A stretch of 64,000 bases of DNA from Dechloromonas sp. CZR5. GTDB taxonomy: Bacteria; Pseudomonadota; Gammaproteobacteria; Burkholderiales; Rhodocyclaceae. Shown one piece after another: positions 10,242 to 20,936 of the stretch (position 1 is the stretch's first letter; every line of letters begins with the position of its first letter). The stretch lies in assembly GCF_008711155.1 (NCBI RefSeq), contig NZ_VUYQ01000002.1:248001-312000 (forward strand). Direction: 5' to 3'. The notes beneath the pieces were generated by a model. The model saw only the letters and a list, made by a program, of their open reading frames with translations, had not been told where the DNA came from and searched no databases. The position numbers and the translations under genes are program-made.

Positions 10242-11099
10242 ATGACCCATACCCAAGCCCCCTGCCCGCCACTGGTCCTCGTTTTCGCGGCCAGCGATCC
10301 GTCGTCCGGCGCCGGCATCCAGGCCGATCTCCTGACGCTGGCCAGTCTGGGCTGCCATCCGCTGACCGCCCTGACAGCCGTCACCATCCAGGACACCGTC
10401 GGCGTTCAGAGTATCCAGGCGCTCGCCGCCGAAACGGTCGAGCAGCAGGCCAGAACCATCCTCGAGGACATGCCGGTCGCCGCTTTCAAGATCGGCGTTC
10501 TCGGCAGCGTTGAAAACGTGCTGGCCGTCGCGGAAATCGTTTCCGACTACCCGGACATTCCGCTGATCCTCGATCCGGTACTCGCTTCCGGACGGGGCGA
10601 CGACCTGTCCGGCGAGGAAATCATCTCGGCCATGCGCGAGATGCTCCTGCCGCAGACGACCCTGATCACGCCGAACGCCCCTGAAGCGCGACGGCTCGCA
10701 GAAAGCGACGAAGACGACAACGAGCCGTCGATCGACGTCTGCGCCCAGCGCCTGATCGAGATGGGTGCCCAATACGTACTCATCACCGGCACGCACGAAA
10801 ATACGCCACAGGTCGTCAACACGCTGTACGGCCCGGATGGCGTCATCCGCCGCGACCAGTGGGAACGCCTGCCCGGCAGTTACCACGGTTCGGGTTGCAC
10901 GCTGGCCTCGGCAATCACCGGTTGCATCGCCGGCGGCGCCAGCATCGAAGACGCCGTGCGCGACGCCCAGGACTATACGTGGCAGACGCTGAAAAACGGC
11001 TTTCGCGCCGGCATGGGGCAGTTCATCCCCGACCGTTTCTTCTGGGCCCGGCATGACGACGATGACAACCCGGACGGCAAGGCCGATGAGCCAAAATAA
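10242..11099 (+). CDS. thiD: Hydroxymethylpyrimidine/phosphomethylpyrimidine kinase
   Basis: Phosphorylates HMP and HMP-P in thiamin pyrimidine synthesis. 285 residues, ribokinase-like fold. The N-terminal substrate loop [19 protein letters not shown], the [11 protein letters not shown] strand and the anion-hole motif [13 protein letters not shown] near the C terminus are present. The C terminus carries about 25 extra acidic and basic residues. The stop overlaps the thiE start by 14 bases, so the two thiamin genes are translationally coupled. No TPP riboswitch is seen in the 154-base upstream gap, unlike thiC in this window. Confidence 0.93.
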   Translation: MTHTQAPCPPLVLVFAASDPSSGAGIQADLLTLASLGCHPLTALTAVTIQDTVGVQSIQALAAETVEQQARTILEDMPVAAFKIGVLGSVENVLAVAEIVSDYPDIPLILDPVLASGRGDDLSGEEIISAMREMLLPQTTLITPNAPEARRLAESDEDDNEPSIDVCAQRLIEMGAQYVLITGTHENTPQVVNTLYGPDGVIRRDQWERLPGSYHGSGCTLASAITGCIAGGASIEDAVRDAQDYTWQTLKNGFRAGMGQFIPDRFFWARHDDDDNPDGKADEPK

Positions 11100-11715
11100 G
11101 CTGCGCGGCCTGTATGCCGTCACGCCGGACCTGGCCAATGGCACCCGGTTGCTTGAAAAAGTCGAGGCAGTCCTGAGCGGTGGATGCCGCATCCTCCAAT
11201 ATCGCGACAAGATCAGCGACAAACCGGAGCAGCTTGCCCGCGCCAAAGCATTGCGTGCCCTGACCCGGCGTTTCGGCGCGACCCTGTTGCTCAACGACGA
11301 CATCGCACTGGCTTCCCTGATCGATGCCGATGGCGTCCACCTGGGCAGGGACGACGGCAACCTGCGTGCCGCGCGCGCCATTCTCGGCCCCGACAGGGTA
11401 CTCGGCGCCTCGTGCTATGCTGACTTTGAGTCTGCCGCCGCAGCCTGTGCCGCCGGCGTCGACTACATCGCTTTCGGTGCCGCCTATCCGTCCCCGACCA
11501 AGCCGGATGCACCGCGCGCCGCGCTGACATTGTTTACCCGGGCGGCCAGCGAACTGCCCGTGCCGGTTTGCGCCATCGGCGGCATTACGCTCGACAATGC
11601 GCCCCCCCTGATCGCCGCCGGCGCCAGCCTGGTCGCCGTCATCACCGACCTTTTCTCGGCGCCGGACATCGCCGCCCGCGCCGCCCAATACCAGCAATTT
11701 TTCGAGAGAACCTGA
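11086..11715 (+). CDS. thiE: Thiamine-phosphate synthase
   Basis: Joins HMP-PP and thiazole phosphate to thiamin phosphate. I chose the ATG at 11086 ([15 protein letters not shown]), which gives 209 residues, the usual length; an in-frame ATG 33 bases upstream would add an unconserved tail within thiD. Motifs seen: YRDKISD (phosphate binding), [31 protein letters not shown] and [13 protein letters not shown]. The stop is two bases from the hemL start. Confidence 0.92.
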   Translation: MSQNKLRGLYAVTPDLANGTRLLEKVEAVLSGGCRILQYRDKISDKPEQLARAKALRALTRRFGATLLLNDDIALASLIDADGVHLGRDDGNLRAARAILGPDRVLGASCYADFESAAAACAAGVDYIAFGAAYPSPTKPDAPRAALTLFTRAASELPVPVCAIGGITLDNAPPLIAAGASLVAVITDLFSAPDIAARAAQYQQFFERT

Positions 11716-11717
11716 CC

Positions 11718-13001
11718 ATGACATCACGCAATCAACAGCTATTTGAACGCGCCCAGAAGCACATCCCGGGCGGTGTCAATTCGCCGGTACGCGCCTTCCG
11801 CTCGGTCGGCGGCACGCCGTTGTTTTTCCAAAAGGGCGCCGGGGCCAAGGTGCAGGATGCCGATGGCAAGTGGTACACCGACTATGTCGGTTCCTGGGGC
11901 CCGATGATCCTCGGCCACGCCCATCCGGAGGTCATCGCCGCGGTGCAGGCTGCCGTCGTCGACGGCCTCTCCTTCGGCGCGCCGACCGAGAAGGAAGTCG
12001 AGATCGCCGACCTGCTGTGCGATCTGGTTCCGTCAATGGACATGGTGCGCCTCGTTTCCTCGGGCACCGAAGCGACGATGAGTGCCATCCGCCTGGCGCG
12101 CGGCTATACCGGCCGTGACATCCTGGTGAAGTTCGAGGGCTGCTACCACGGTCACGCCGACAGCCTGCTGGTCAAGGCCGGCTCCGGCCTGCTCACCTTC
12201 GGCAACCCGTCTTCCGGCGGCGTGCCGGCCGGCACCGTCGAAACGACCATGGTGCTCGCCTACAACGACCCCCAAGGTCTGGCCGAGGCCTTCAAGACCC
12301 ATGGCGACAAGATCGCCGCCGTCATCGTCGAACCGGTGGTCGGCAACATGAACCTGATCGCCCCGACGCCCGAATTCCTGAAGGCCATGCGCGACCTGAC
12401 CACACAATACGGTGCCGTGCTCATCTTTGACGAAGTGATGACCGGCTTCCGCGTCGGCCCGAAGAGTGCGCAGGGCCTGTTCGGCATCACGCCGGACCTC
12501 TCCACCTTCGGCAAGGTGGTCGGCGGCGGCATGCCGATGGGCGCCTTCGGCGGCCGCCGCGACATCATGGAAAAGATCGCGCCGCTCGGCCCGGTCTATC
12601 AGGCCGGCACGCTCTCCGGTAACCCGATTGCCACGGCTGCCGGTCTCGCCACTTTGAAACTGATCCAGGCACCGGGCTTCTACGAATCGCTGACGGCGAA
12701 GACCAAGGCGCTGTGCGACGGCCTGGTCGCTGCAGCCAGGAAACATGGCGTCGCCTTCTCGGCGCAGAACATCGGCGGCATGTTCGGCCTCTATTTCGCC
12801 GACGCCTGCCCGGCCAGCTACGATGCCGTGCTGGCCTGCGACAAGGAAGCCTTCAACCGCTTCTTCCATGCCATGATCGACGCCGGCCACTACTTCGCCC
12901 CGTCGGCCTTCGAAGCCGGCTTCGTCTCGGCTGCGCATACTGATGCCGACATCGCCGCCACCGTCACCGCGGCCGATGCCTGGTTCGCCAGCCTGAAGTG
13001 A
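11718..13001 (+). CDS. hemL: Glutamate-1-semialdehyde 2,1-aminomutase
   Basis: PLP enzyme forming 5-aminolevulinate from glutamate semialdehyde, an early step of haem, sirohaem and cobalamin synthesis. 427 residues from the ATG at 11718 ([19 protein letters not shown]). Key features: [16 protein letters not shown], the gating-loop region [21 protein letters not shown], and the PLP-binding lysine in [17 protein letters not shown]. It is co-transcribed with thiDE; the thiamin and haem pairing is common in betaproteobacteria. Confidence 0.95.
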   Translation: MTSRNQQLFERAQKHIPGGVNSPVRAFRSVGGTPLFFQKGAGAKVQDADGKWYTDYVGSWGPMILGHAHPEVIAAVQAAVVDGLSFGAPTEKEVEIADLLCDLVPSMDMVRLVSSGTEATMSAIRLARGYTGRDILVKFEGCYHGHADSLLVKAGSGLLTFGNPSSGGVPAGTVETTMVLAYNDPQGLAEAFKTHGDKIAAVIVEPVVGNMNLIAPTPEFLKAMRDLTTQYGAVLIFDEVMTGFRVGPKSAQGLFGITPDLSTFGKVVGGGMPMGAFGGRRDIMEKIAPLGPVYQAGTLSGNPIATAAGLATLKLIQAPGFYESLTAKTKALCDGLVAAARKHGVAFSAQNIGGMFGLYFADACPASYDAVLACDKEAFNRFFHAMIDAGHYFAPSAFEAGFVSAAHTDADIAATVTAADAWFASLK

Positions 13002-13336
13002 GCTCGCTCCAGGCCTGGCTGGTTTTGCTGGTCGCCGGCATCTGCGAGGTCGGCTGGGCGGTCGGCATGAAATACACCGACGGCTTCAGCCGCCTGTGGC
13101 CGAGCGTGTGGACTGTGGCCCTGATGATCGCCAGCGTCATTCTGCTCGGCTGGGCGCTGAAAGTGTTGCCGCTGGGCACCGCCTATGCGATATGGACCGG
13201 CATCGGTGCGGTCGGCACGGCGATTCTGGGAATCTACCTTTTCGGCGAGTCGCGCGACGTGCTGCGCTTCGTCTGCATCGGGCTGATCGTCGCTGGCATC
13301 GTCGGCCTCAAGCTGGTAACGCCCGACAGCCATTGA
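12998..13336 (+). CDS. gdx: SMR-family guanidinium exporter (Gdx/SugE type)
   Basis: Small multidrug-resistance family membrane antiporter, 112 residues and four predicted helices. It matches the SugE/Gdx branch rather than EmrE: the essential Glu lies in [21 protein letters not shown], followed by [19 protein letters not shown] and the GESRD loop. Members of this branch export guanidinium. The start is GTG, overlapping the hemL stop by four bases (GTGA), so translation is coupled. Confidence 0.88.
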   Translation: MSSLQAWLVLLVAGICEVGWAVGMKYTDGFSRLWPSVWTVALMIASVILLGWALKVLPLGTAYAIWTGIGAVGTAILGIYLFGESRDVLRFVCIGLIVAGIVGLKLVTPDSH

Positions 13337-13363
13337 GCGGCCCAGGGCGGCCGCGAGCCGCGC

Positions 13364-14806
13364 TTACATCAGGAACAGGGTCGCCAGGCCGAGAAAGATG
13401 AAGAAGCCCCCGGAGTCGGTCAGCGCGGTGATCATCACCGAGCCGCCGACGGCCGGGTCGGCGCCGAATTTCTGGCGCAGCAACGGGATGCCGACGCCCG
13501 CGGAAGCCGCCAGCAGGAGATTGAGCGTCATCGCGGCCGTCATCACGATACCCAGCTTGACGCTGCCGTAGAGCCACCACGCCGCGATACCCAGCAGCCC
13601 GCCCCAGATCAGGCCGTTGATGGTCGCCACGCCGAGTTCCTTGCGCAGCAGGCGACGCATGGCATCGGGCTGCACCTGACCCATGGCGATGGCGCGGACG
13701 ATCATGGTGATCGTCTGGTTGCCCGAATTGCCACCGATCCCGGCGACGATGGGCATCAGCGCCGCCAGCGCCACCAGCTTCTCGATGGAGTCCTCGAACG
13801 CCCCGATCACGCGCGAAGCGATGAAAGCCGTCACCAGATTGATGGCCAGCCACGCCCAACGGTTTTTCACCGAGTCCCAGACCGAGGCGAAGATGTCTTC
13901 TTCCTCTTTCAGACCGGCGGCGGCCAGTTGTTCGTGCTCGGCTTCCTCGCGGATGTAGTCGACGACCTCGTTAACCGTCACCCGCCCGACCAGCTTGCCC
14001 TCGGGGTCCACCACCGGGGCCGACACCAGATCGTAACGTTCGAAGGCCTTGGCGGCCTCCTCGGCGAAATCGTCGGGTTCGAGCTCGACAAAATCGGTCT
14101 GCATCAGCGTGCCGACTTCAACATCGACCTCGTTGACCAGCAGGATATTGAGCGGAAGAACGCCCTTCAGGCGTTCGTCGCGGTCGACCACGAACAACTG
14201 GTCGGTGTGATCGGGCAACTCGTCGAAACGGCGCAGATAGCGCAGCACGACTTCGAGGGTGATGTCCTCGCGCACGGTCACCATGTCGAAGTCCATGATC
14301 GAGCCGACCGAGTCCTCGGGGTAGGACATCGCAGCCCGCAACTGCTCGCGCTCCTCGACCGACAGGCCGAGGAAGACGTCGTCGATGACGCCCTGCGGCA
14401 GGTCGGGCGCGAGATCGGCCAGTTCGTCGGCATCGAGCGTTTCGGCGGCGGCGACCAGTTCGGTGCGCTCCATCGACTCGATGAGGCTTTCCCGAACGGC
14501 ATCCGAGACTTCGAGCAGAACCTCGCCTTCGAGTTCGGGATTGACCAGATCCCAGACGATCAGACGTTCGTCGGTGGGCAGCGCCTCCAGGATATAGGCG
14601 ATGTCGGCCGGGTGCATGGGCTCCAGTCGGGCCTGCAGTTCGTGCAGATGCTGCTTGTGCACGATGTCCTCGACCAGGTCGTGGCGCGGCCCTTCCTGGC
14701 GATGCACCAGCTCTTCGACCAGCTTGTGCCGGGCGAGCAGGGTCTGCACCTCGGCGAGGCGCTCCTGCAAGTCTTCGGTGTCGGTCAGCTGGGCTTCTTC
14801 GCTCAT
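13364..14806 (-). CDS. mgtE: Magnesium transporter MgtE
   Basis: Mg2+-gated Mg2+ channel of the inner membrane. 480 residues from ATG 14806 (MSEEAQLTD); an in-frame ATG at 14833 would add nine residues and neither has a clear ribosome site. Order: N domain (MHPADIAYILEALPTDERLIVWDL), two CBS domains (centred on MTVREDI-like VTVREDITLEVVLRYL and DLVSAPVVDPEGKLVGRVTV), a connecting helix, then five membrane helices with the pore signature MPIVAGIGGNSGNQTITM. It is convergent with gdx, with a 27-base gap and no obvious terminator. Confidence 0.93.
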   Translation of the reverse strand: MSEEAQLTDTEDLQERLAEVQTLLARHKLVEELVHRQEGPRHDLVEDIVHKQHLHELQARLEPMHPADIAYILEALPTDERLIVWDLVNPELEGEVLLEVSDAVRESLIESMERTELVAAAETLDADELADLAPDLPQGVIDDVFLGLSVEEREQLRAAMSYPEDSVGSIMDFDMVTVREDITLEVVLRYLRRFDELPDHTDQLFVVDRDERLKGVLPLNILLVNEVDVEVGTLMQTDFVELEPDDFAEEAAKAFERYDLVSAPVVDPEGKLVGRVTVNEVVDYIREEAEHEQLAAAGLKEEEDIFASVWDSVKNRWAWLAINLVTAFIASRVIGAFEDSIEKLVALAALMPIVAGIGGNSGNQTITMIVRAIAMGQVQPDAMRRLLRKELGVATINGLIWGGLLGIAAWWLYGSVKLGIVMTAAMTLNLLLAASAGVGIPLLRQKFGADPAVGGSVMITALTDSGGFFIFLGLATLFLM

Positions 14807-14877
14807 GGTGCGGTGCGGCAAAAGGTCTGCCATTTTAGCACCGGGCGGATGACCGGGTTCCTACAAAATCACTGCGA

Positions 14878-14894
14878 AAAACCCCTGTTCGGGG
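14878..14894 (-). terminator. Short terminator-like hairpin after mtgA
   Basis: Read on the minus strand, just after the mtgA stop codon, CCCC-GAACA-GGGG is followed by TTTTT. The stem is only four GC pairs, so it is a weak candidate for rho-independent termination. Confidence 0.4.
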
Positions 14895-14900
14895 AATATT

Positions 14901-15596
14901 TCACGGCACATCGGCACTCGCCATGCGACCGAGGATGATGGCCGTCTTTCGCCCCAACCCGGGCGCCGCCCGGTTGCGGTCGTAATAGCGGGGGTTGGGC
15001 ACCATGCCGGCCAGCCGCGCCGCCTGCTCCGGCCCCAACTGGGCCGCAGCGACGTTGTAGTAGTAACGGGCCGCTGCTTCGGCACCGAAGACGCCGTTAC
15101 CCCACTCGATCACATTCAGGTAAACTTCGAAGATACGCCGCTTGCTCCACAGGTTTTCGAGCATCAGGGTGATGATCGCCTCCTCGGCCTTGCGGAAATA
15201 CGACTTGTTCGGCGTCAGGAAGAGATTCTTGGCCAATTGCTGGCTGATGGTCGAACCGCCCGCCACGAAACGCCCCTTCTTCTGGTTTTTTTCCAGGGCT
15301 TTTTGCATCCCCTCCCAGTCGAAGCCTTCATGATCGACGAACTTGGCGTCTTCGGCTGCGATGATCGCCCGTTTCAGATGAATCGAAATCCGCTCATAGG
15401 GAACCCACTGTTGCTTGAGTTGGGCCTGCGGATTCTTCACCCGTAATTCGGCGAGCCTGATCTCCATGAATTTCGTCTCACCCGGATTGACCCATCCCCA
15501 GAGCAAAACCCACCCCAGCAACCACAACTGCCACAACAGAAAAATGCCGACCAGGCCGAGCAGGCCCCATTTCAGCCAGCGGCCCAGCGTTTTCAT
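14901..15596 (-). CDS. mtgA: Monofunctional peptidoglycan glycosyltransferase
   Basis: Polymerises lipid II into glycan strands at the inner-membrane surface. 231 residues: one N-terminal membrane helix ([20 protein letters not shown]) and a GT51 domain with the catalytic Glu in [15 protein letters not shown], the [15 protein letters not shown] donor-site motif, [12 protein letters not shown] and [19 protein letters not shown]. Start overlaps the aroE stop by four bases. Confidence 0.94.
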   Translation of the reverse strand: MKTLGRWLKWGLLGLVGIFLLWQLWLLGWVLLWGWVNPGETKFMEIRLAELRVKNPQAQLKQQWVPYERISIHLKRAIIAAEDAKFVDHEGFDWEGMQKALEKNQKKGRFVAGGSTISQQLAKNLFLTPNKSYFRKAEEAIITLMLENLWSKRRIFEVYLNVIEWGNGVFGAEAAARYYYNVAAAQLGPEQAARLAGMVPNPRYYDRNRAAPGLGRKTAIILGRMASADVP

Positions 15597-16417
15597 CCGA
15601 GCAGCCCGGCACGCAGACCAGTCAGTACGGATGCCGTTTCCGGACGAACGCCGCGCCAGACGAAAAAGGCCTCGGCGGCCTGCTCAACCAGCATGCCCAG
15701 GCCGTCCGCGCAACGCCCCGCGCCCTGCTCGCGTGCCAGCTGGAGAAACGGCGTTTCTCCCTTGCCGTACATCATGTCGTAGGCCAGGCTACCGGACGCG
15801 AAGACCCCCTCGGGCAGAGGCAGGCTTTCGCCGGAGAGGCTGGCCGACGTCGCATTGATCAGCACGTCGAAGCATCGGCCGGCAAAACGCCCGAAATCGC
15901 CGCCCTCGACCGGTGCGAGATCGGCAAAGGCGGCAGCGAGCGCTTCGGCCTTGGCCGCGGTGCGATTGGCGATGGCCAGCGAAGCCGGCCTTTCGGCAAG
16001 CAGGGGAGCGATCACCCCGCGCGAAGCGCCCCCGGCGCCGATCAACAGGATGCGCTTGCCGGCCAGCGAAGAACCGAGGTTATGCGTAATGTCCCGTACC
16101 AACCCCGCGCCGTCGGTGTTGTCGCCGAAAATTTCGTTGCCGGCAAAGCACAAGGTATTCACCGCCCCTGCCCGCGCCGCCCGCTCGGAGAGGCGGGAGG
16201 CCAAGCGAAATGCCTCTTCCTTGAAGGGCACGGTGACGTTGGCCCCCTTGCCGCCCGCAGCAACGAATTCGGCTATGGCTTCAGCGAAGCCGTCGACCGG
16301 CGCCAGCCTCGCCTCGTAACGCATCGCCTGCCCCAGCGCTACGGCAAAGGCTGCGTGGATGTGCGGGGATTTGGAATGGGCAATCGGATTGCCGAATACG
16401 GCGTAAAGATTGGACAT
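15593..16417 (-). CDS. aroE: Shikimate dehydrogenase
   Basis: NADPH-dependent reduction of 3-dehydroshikimate in aromatic amino-acid synthesis. 274 residues. Substrate site [20 protein letters not shown] at the N terminus, catalytic Lys in [24 protein letters not shown], dinucleotide loop [11 protein letters not shown] and the NADP-selecting NRTAAKA. First gene of a pair with mtgA; about 70 bases separate it from the tonB stop upstream. The second shikimate gene of this window, aroQ, is at 41.5 kb. Confidence 0.95.
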   Translation of the reverse strand: MSNLYAVFGNPIAHSKSPHIHAAFAVALGQAMRYEARLAPVDGFAEAIAEFVAAGGKGANVTVPFKEEAFRLASRLSERAARAGAVNTLCFAGNEIFGDNTDGAGLVRDITHNLGSSLAGKRILLIGAGGASRGVIAPLLAERPASLAIANRTAAKAEALAAAFADLAPVEGGDFGRFAGRCFDVLINATSASLSGESLPLPEGVFASGSLAYDMMYGKGETPFLQLAREQGAGRCADGLGMLVEQAAEAFFVWRGVRPETASVLTGLRAGLLG

Positions 16418-16487
16418 GGCAGCAGCGCGACGAGGGAGGAAGGGAATCGGAGAGGGAGGCTAACACGACGACCTCGTTACGGCCGCG

Positions 16488-17372
16488 TTACTTGCTGGCC
16501 GTATTCAGGGAATCGCCCTGCGTGAAATACCAGGTCCGTGCGAAAGACAGGACGGTCGCGCCGCCCAGGCCCTGCGCCGGGATGGCGCCGAAGGGAGCCG
16601 ACATGCGCAGGATGCGCAAGGCGGCCTGATCGAGCACCTTGTGGCCGGAGGATTTCGAAATCTCGGCGTTGTACAGGCTGCCATCCTCGGCCCGCAATTC
16701 GACGAAGATGACTACCGCGCCATACAGCTTGCCACGCGCTTCCGGCGGGTAATTCAGGGTACCGATGCGTTCGATTTTCTGTTTCCACGCATCGAGATAG
16801 GCGGCCAGCACATACTCCTCGGTACGCGCCCCGACAAATTTCTTGCGCGGCTTCTTGCTGTATTCGTCGGCCGTCTTGGCGATCTCTCCTTCCAGGCGGG
16901 CCATCGCCCGCGCCGACTCGGCCAGGTCGAGACCACTGAGGCTGGGAGCGGGCTGCTCGCCGCCCGTCTTCTCGCTCGCCACCGTGCGCAGGCTCTTCGC
17001 CTGGGTCAGCAACTTCTGCTGCGCCGTTTCAAGCTCCTGCACGCGCCGCTGCATCTGCTGGAGATCGTTGCCCTCGGTTTGCTTATTGGTCGGCGGCAAC
17101 GGGGTCTTGGCCCGGCGATTTTCGTCGGTATTGCCGCCGCCATCGAGGTTTGCCTGCGCCAGGGCTTGCGCATCGGACGGCTTGCGCGCCGACTTGGCAT
17201 TGACCAGGATGATGTCCATGGCCCTTTCCTGCATGGCCTTCGACGCTTCCGGAAACTTGAAATGCAGGGTCAGCAACAGCGCGTGAACCGCCAGCGAGAT
17301 AGCCAGGGCCGTCCACAGCCGGCGGTCCTGCTCGGCTGCACGGGCGCGTCGGGGACTGACCGCCGGCTTCAC
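16488..17372 (-). CDS. tonB: TonB-like energy transducer
   Basis: Periplasm-spanning protein that passes proton-motive energy to outer-membrane receptors. The start is a GTG at 17372 overlapping the upstream RNase stop (GTGA), preceded by a very strong GGAGGAGGAGG. 294 residues: a cytoplasmic basic N terminus, one membrane helix (LWTALAISLAVHALLLTL, with the TonB-type His), a 130-residue polar and partly coiled-coil linker (MQRRVQELETAQQKLLTQA), and a C-terminal TonB domain (GTLNYPPEARGKLYGAVVIF, KSSGHKVLDQAALRILRMS). The linker lacks the long Pro-Lys repeats of enteric TonB. No exbB or exbD is nearby, so its motor partner is elsewhere. Confidence 0.85.
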   Translation of the reverse strand: MKPAVSPRRARAAEQDRRLWTALAISLAVHALLLTLHFKFPEASKAMQERAMDIILVNAKSARKPSDAQALAQANLDGGGNTDENRRAKTPLPPTNKQTEGNDLQQMQRRVQELETAQQKLLTQAKSLRTVASEKTGGEQPAPSLSGLDLAESARAMARLEGEIAKTADEYSKKPRKKFVGARTEEYVLAAYLDAWKQKIERIGTLNYPPEARGKLYGAVVIFVELRAEDGSLYNAEISKSSGHKVLDQAALRILRMSAPFGAIPAQGLGGATVLSFARTWYFTQGDSLNTASK

Positions 17373-19270
17373 GCCTCCTCCTCCTCCACGGCTTCTGCGG
17401 CATTGCTGTCGCCCAATAAGCCAAGGAAACGACACGTCACTTCCGGTCCCAGCAGATCCATGCTCTCGACGGCCAGATGCACGCGCTGCCCCGGCAGCAG
17501 GTCCGCAGGCAAAGACGGCACGCGCAGCATCAATGGCAGGTGATCGAGCTTGACCAGCTGTTCGCGGCGCACGGTGGCATCGATCTCCGTCACCCCATGC
17601 TGCTGCAGCCAGCGCAGGCACCAGTAACGTTCCATCTGGCGCTGAAAATCGGCATAGGCACCGTAGGTCACCTCGAAATCGCGCAGCGCGCCGAACAGTT
17701 CGGCCGAGCGCTGGGCAAAGGCGGGAGTCTCGCCCTTCAGGCAGGCGATGAGCTGCCACTGATTGACCAGGTCGCAGTAACGGCGCAACGGTGAGGTCAT
17801 CCACGCATATTGCGGCACACCCAGCCCTTCGTGCGGCAACGGCGAGGTGGTCATGCGCACCTTGCCCTGGGTCTGCGCCCGGTACATGCAGGCCACGTTC
17901 TTGTCGGCCAGCAGGCCGCCCCAGGTCGAATTGGCGACGATCATCAGTTCGGCGACCAGTTTGTCGAGCGGGCTGCCGCGCTTGCGCTCGCTGATCTCGA
18001 CACGACAAGCATCCGGATCGGCCAGATCGCCAACGATGGCGAAGTTGTAGTCGTTGATGCCCTGCACGGCGGAAGGCTTGCCGCGCCGGCCCTCACAGGC
18101 GTTGGCAAAATGCCACAGATGCAGCAACTCATCCTTGAACGGCTGATCGGGCAGCGGCCCGCCGATGGTTTCCGCGTTGAACCATGGCTCGACTTCATGG
18201 TGACGCAGATTGGCGGCGATATGCACCATCTCCAGACGCGATTCGTGGCTGACGATTTCCAGCGATTCGTTGACGGTGAGATAGAGCGACACGGCCGGAC
18301 AATCGACGCCGCCGGCCAGCGTGTAATTCTGGACCACCGAGTCGGGCAGCATGGTGATCTTGTTACCCGGCATGTAGACCGTCGACAGGCGCGCGCGCGC
18401 CACGCCGTCGAGCGGCGAACCATGCGCGATAGCCAGCCCCGGTGCGGCGATGTGGATGCCGATGCGGGAACCGATGCCGGGCAGTTTGACGACGGAGAGC
18501 GCATCGTCGATTTCGGTCGTATGGGCGTCGTCGATCGAGAAGGCGCGTACATCAGCCTTTGGCAGGTCGGCCGGCAGCACGGGGGCCTCCAGCGCAGGAA
18601 AAGCCACACCTTTCGGGAATTGCTCGTGCAGGAAACGCTTGTAGTGCAAATGGTAGGCGGACTTGATCGCTCCGCACTTGAACAGCAGTTGGGCTGCCGT
18701 CAGGCCGGTTTCGGAACAGGCCGTCTCGAAGGCCTTGGTTTCCGGTTTGTTGCGATCCGGCGCGTAGAGCAAGGCATCCGTCAGGGCGCCGATTTCCGGC
18801 GGCAGGCGGAATGCCTTGAGTTCGCTTATCCAGCCTTCGATGGCGAGCGCTTGCTGACGCTTTTTTTCAAGACTGGCCAGAGCAGCTGCGAGAATGTCGG
18901 GAGGCGCCTTGCGGAAGCGGCCCTTGCCTTTGCGATGGAAATAGACGGGCGCGGCGTGCAGGGCAAGCAGCACCGCCGTCGCTTCGACCGGGGCGGGGTC
19001 GTGTCCGTAGTAATCACGGGCAAAATCCAGAAACGAAAATTCGCCATCGCTGACGCACTCCCACAGGAAATCTGCTTCGATCTCTTCGGCCAGCGGCGTC
19101 GCCTGCTCCAGCAGGGCGCCCGCCGAGGGCTTTTCGAAACGCAACAACACGGTTGCCGCCTTGATCTTGCTCCGCTTGCCGGTGGGCATTTCAACCTGCA
19201 ACGAGCTATCGTTGTCGGCCATGATGCTACCGGCCTTGAAGCCGCCATCTTCTTCAAACAATACGTTCAT
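17369..19270 (-). CDS. RNase II-family exoribonuclease (RNB domain)
   Basis: Processive 3'-5' RNA degradation, cytoplasm. 633 residues from ATG 19270 (MNVLFEEDGGFKAGS). The RNB catalytic motif is clear: AFSIDDAHTTEIDDALSVVKL with the metal-binding Asp residues, plus IHIAAPG, VYMPGNKITMLP, and the later YAWMTSPLRRYCDLVNQWQL. The N-terminal region lacks a recognisable pair of cold-shock domains, and the C-terminal S1 region is short, so it is neither a standard Rnb nor RNase R but the shorter RNB form found in many betaproteobacteria. It begins seven bases after the esterase gene. Confidence 0.88.
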   Translation of the reverse strand: MNVLFEEDGGFKAGSIMADNDSSLQVEMPTGKRSKIKAATVLLRFEKPSAGALLEQATPLAEEIEADFLWECVSDGEFSFLDFARDYYGHDPAPVEATAVLLALHAAPVYFHRKGKGRFRKAPPDILAAALASLEKKRQQALAIEGWISELKAFRLPPEIGALTDALLYAPDRNKPETKAFETACSETGLTAAQLLFKCGAIKSAYHLHYKRFLHEQFPKGVAFPALEAPVLPADLPKADVRAFSIDDAHTTEIDDALSVVKLPGIGSRIGIHIAAPGLAIAHGSPLDGVARARLSTVYMPGNKITMLPDSVVQNYTLAGGVDCPAVSLYLTVNESLEIVSHESRLEMVHIAANLRHHEVEPWFNAETIGGPLPDQPFKDELLHLWHFANACEGRRGKPSAVQGINDYNFAIVGDLADPDACRVEISERKRGSPLDKLVAELMIVANSTWGGLLADKNVACMYRAQTQGKVRMTTSPLPHEGLGVPQYAWMTSPLRRYCDLVNQWQLIACLKGETPAFAQRSAELFGALRDFEVTYGAYADFQRQMERYWCLRWLQQHGVTEIDATVRREQLVKLDHLPLMLRVPSLPADLLPGQRVHLAVESMDLLGPEVTCRFLGLLGDSNAAEAVEEEEA

Positions 19271-19277
19271 CGGCGGA

Positions 19278-19847
19278 TTATAGCCCAGCGAATTCAATGA
19301 TTTGCGATACGAAATCGGGAAACTTCGTGAAGCTGTGGTCACCGCCCGGCAGGATGGTTTGCCGACAGCCGGCGTAGAAGGCCTCGGCCTGGCGAACATC
19401 GAGCACCTCGTCGCCCGTTTCGGCCAGCAACCAGTAGCGCGCCGGCACCGGGGGACGCACCTGGGCTTTCAATTGCACAGCATGGGCTTCGCTGAACGTG
19501 AAGGCTTCGCCGGAATGAAAGTTGACGTGATCGCCGACGAACAGGCCGAGATCGAGCCGGTCGATCACCGCCGGGTTGATCAGCACGGCCCGGAGATCGT
19601 GCCTTTCGGCCAGATGATTGGCATAGTGCCCCCCCAGCGACGAGCCCACCAGCAAGACCCTGCCGTCCGCCTCTTCGATCAGTGCGTCAGCGCAGGCGAC
19701 CGCCTCGTCCGGCACCGGCGACAGTTGCGGACAGGCAAAATGCCCCGCCAGTCCCCGGCGCGCCATTTCCTCGCCGAGCAGGCGCGATTTCCAGGAAGCC
19801 GGCGACGAGCAGAAGCCGTGCAGATAAAGGATCAGTGGGCCGTCCAT
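19278..19847 (-). CDS. YqiA-type alpha/beta-hydrolase (esterase)
   Basis: Small serine esterase of the YqiA/UPF0227 family, 189 residues. Oxyanion strand [17 protein letters not shown], nucleophile elbow [11 protein letters not shown], acidic residue in ETGDEVLD and catalytic His in GGDHSF. Physiological substrate unknown; family members hydrolyse short and medium acyl esters. Its 5' end overlaps the uppP 3' end by 16 bases. Confidence 0.85.
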   Translation of the reverse strand: MDGPLILYLHGFCSSPASWKSRLLGEEMARRGLAGHFACPQLSPVPDEAVACADALIEEADGRVLLVGSSLGGHYANHLAERHDLRAVLINPAVIDRLDLGLFVGDHVNFHSGEAFTFSEAHAVQLKAQVRPPVPARYWLLAETGDEVLDVRQAEAFYAGCRQTILPGGDHSFTKFPDFVSQIIEFAGL

Positions 19848-20656
19848 TGCACCCAGCCGAAGTGGGCCGTGGTCAGCACGACGATACCGAAGACGATGCG
19901 ATACCAGGCGAAGGGCACGAAATCATGGCTGGAGATGAAGCGCAGCAACCAACGCACGCACAGGAAGGCAGAAATGAAGGCGGAAATGAAGCCGACCACC
20001 CACATGCCGATATCGTCGATGCTGAGCAGCGCCCGCTCCTTGTAGAGCTGATAGACGGTCGCCACGCCCAGCGTGGGAATGGCCAAAAAGAATGAAAATT
20101 CGGTGGCCGCCTTGCGCGACAGACCAAACAGCAACCCGCCGATAATCGTGGCGCCGGAACGCGAGGTCCCCGGAATCAGCGCAAAGGCCTGGGCGATGCC
20201 GAGCTTCAGCGCATCGACCAGCGTCATGTCCTCGACCCTTTCGACTCGAATCTTGTGCTCGCGCTTTTCGGCCCACAGGATCACGAAGGCGCCGAGAATG
20301 AAGGTTGTCGCCACGGCAATCGGGTTGAACAGATTGGCCTTGATCGCCTTGCCGAAGGTCAGGCCGAGAATGGCCAGTGGCAGGAAGGCGACAAACAGGT
20401 TGAGGATGAATTTCTGCGCCGCCTTGTCGCTGAAGGCACCTCGCGCGACGACCAGCAGACGCTCACGATACTCCCAGACGACGGCGAGAATCGCACCGGA
20501 CTGGATCACGATTTCGAACAACTTGCCGCGATCGTCGTTGAAATCCAGCAAATCACCAGCCAGGATCAGATGCCCGGTCGACGAGATCGGAAGGAATTCG
20601 GTCAGCCCCTCGACAATGCCGAGAATGAGCGCCTTGAGCAGGAGGATCGGATCCAT
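19832..20656 (-). CDS. uppP: Undecaprenyl-diphosphatase
   Basis: Recycles the lipid carrier C55-PP to C55-P for cell-wall and LPS synthesis; also gives bacitracin resistance. 274 residues, about eight membrane helices. Both signature segments are present: [17 protein letters not shown] near the N terminus and [20 protein letters not shown] in the second half. First gene of a run uppP-esterase-RNase-tonB. Confidence 0.95.
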   Translation of the reverse strand: MDPILLLKALILGIVEGLTEFLPISSTGHLILAGDLLDFNDDRGKLFEIVIQSGAILAVVWEYRERLLVVARGAFSDKAAQKFILNLFVAFLPLAILGLTFGKAIKANLFNPIAVATTFILGAFVILWAEKREHKIRVERVEDMTLVDALKLGIAQAFALIPGTSRSGATIIGGLLFGLSRKAATEFSFFLAIPTLGVATVYQLYKERALLSIDDIGMWVVGFISAFISAFLCVRWLLRFISSHDFVPFAWYRIVFGIVVLTTAHFGWVQWTAH

Positions 20657-20689
20657 GGAATGCAGCCAAGTTGGGGAGGCCGCATTCTA

Positions 20690-20929
20690 CTATCCCGGAC
20701 GGGTAGCCGCTTCCAGATTCGCCAGCCAGATCAGTGCGTGCTCACGCGACTCGCCGCACATTTCCGGCGACGGTTGCAGGCCACTGCAGCAATCCGGCCG
20801 TTCGGGGCGGCCAAAAATCGCACATCGCAACCGGTCGTCAAGATGCGCGCAAGGCTGCCCTGGCAGTTTGTTCAATGAAGAAATCGACGGCGCAATGCAA
20901 CAGGCGCCACAGCCGGGACGACAATCCAT
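20690..20929 (-). CDS. Small YkgJ-like Cys-rich metal-binding protein
   Basis: 79 residues with a [15 protein letters not shown] opening and further Cys at CAHLD, LRCAIFG, DCCSG and MCG, the pattern of the YkgJ zinc/iron-chelating family. Function unknown. Seven bases after the LysE-type exporter gene, so probably co-transcribed with it. Confidence 0.8.
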   Translation of the reverse strand: MDCRPGCGACCIAPSISSLNKLPGQPCAHLDDRLRCAIFGRPERPDCCSGLQPSPEMCGESREHALIWLANLEAATRPG

Positions 20930-20936
20930 CCTGCCC

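Noticed and set aside
16488..18008. A 506-codon frame as one long TonB-like protein
   Set aside because: The first 212 residues are read in a wrong frame inside the RNase gene. The true start is the GTG at 17372 with a strong ribosome site.
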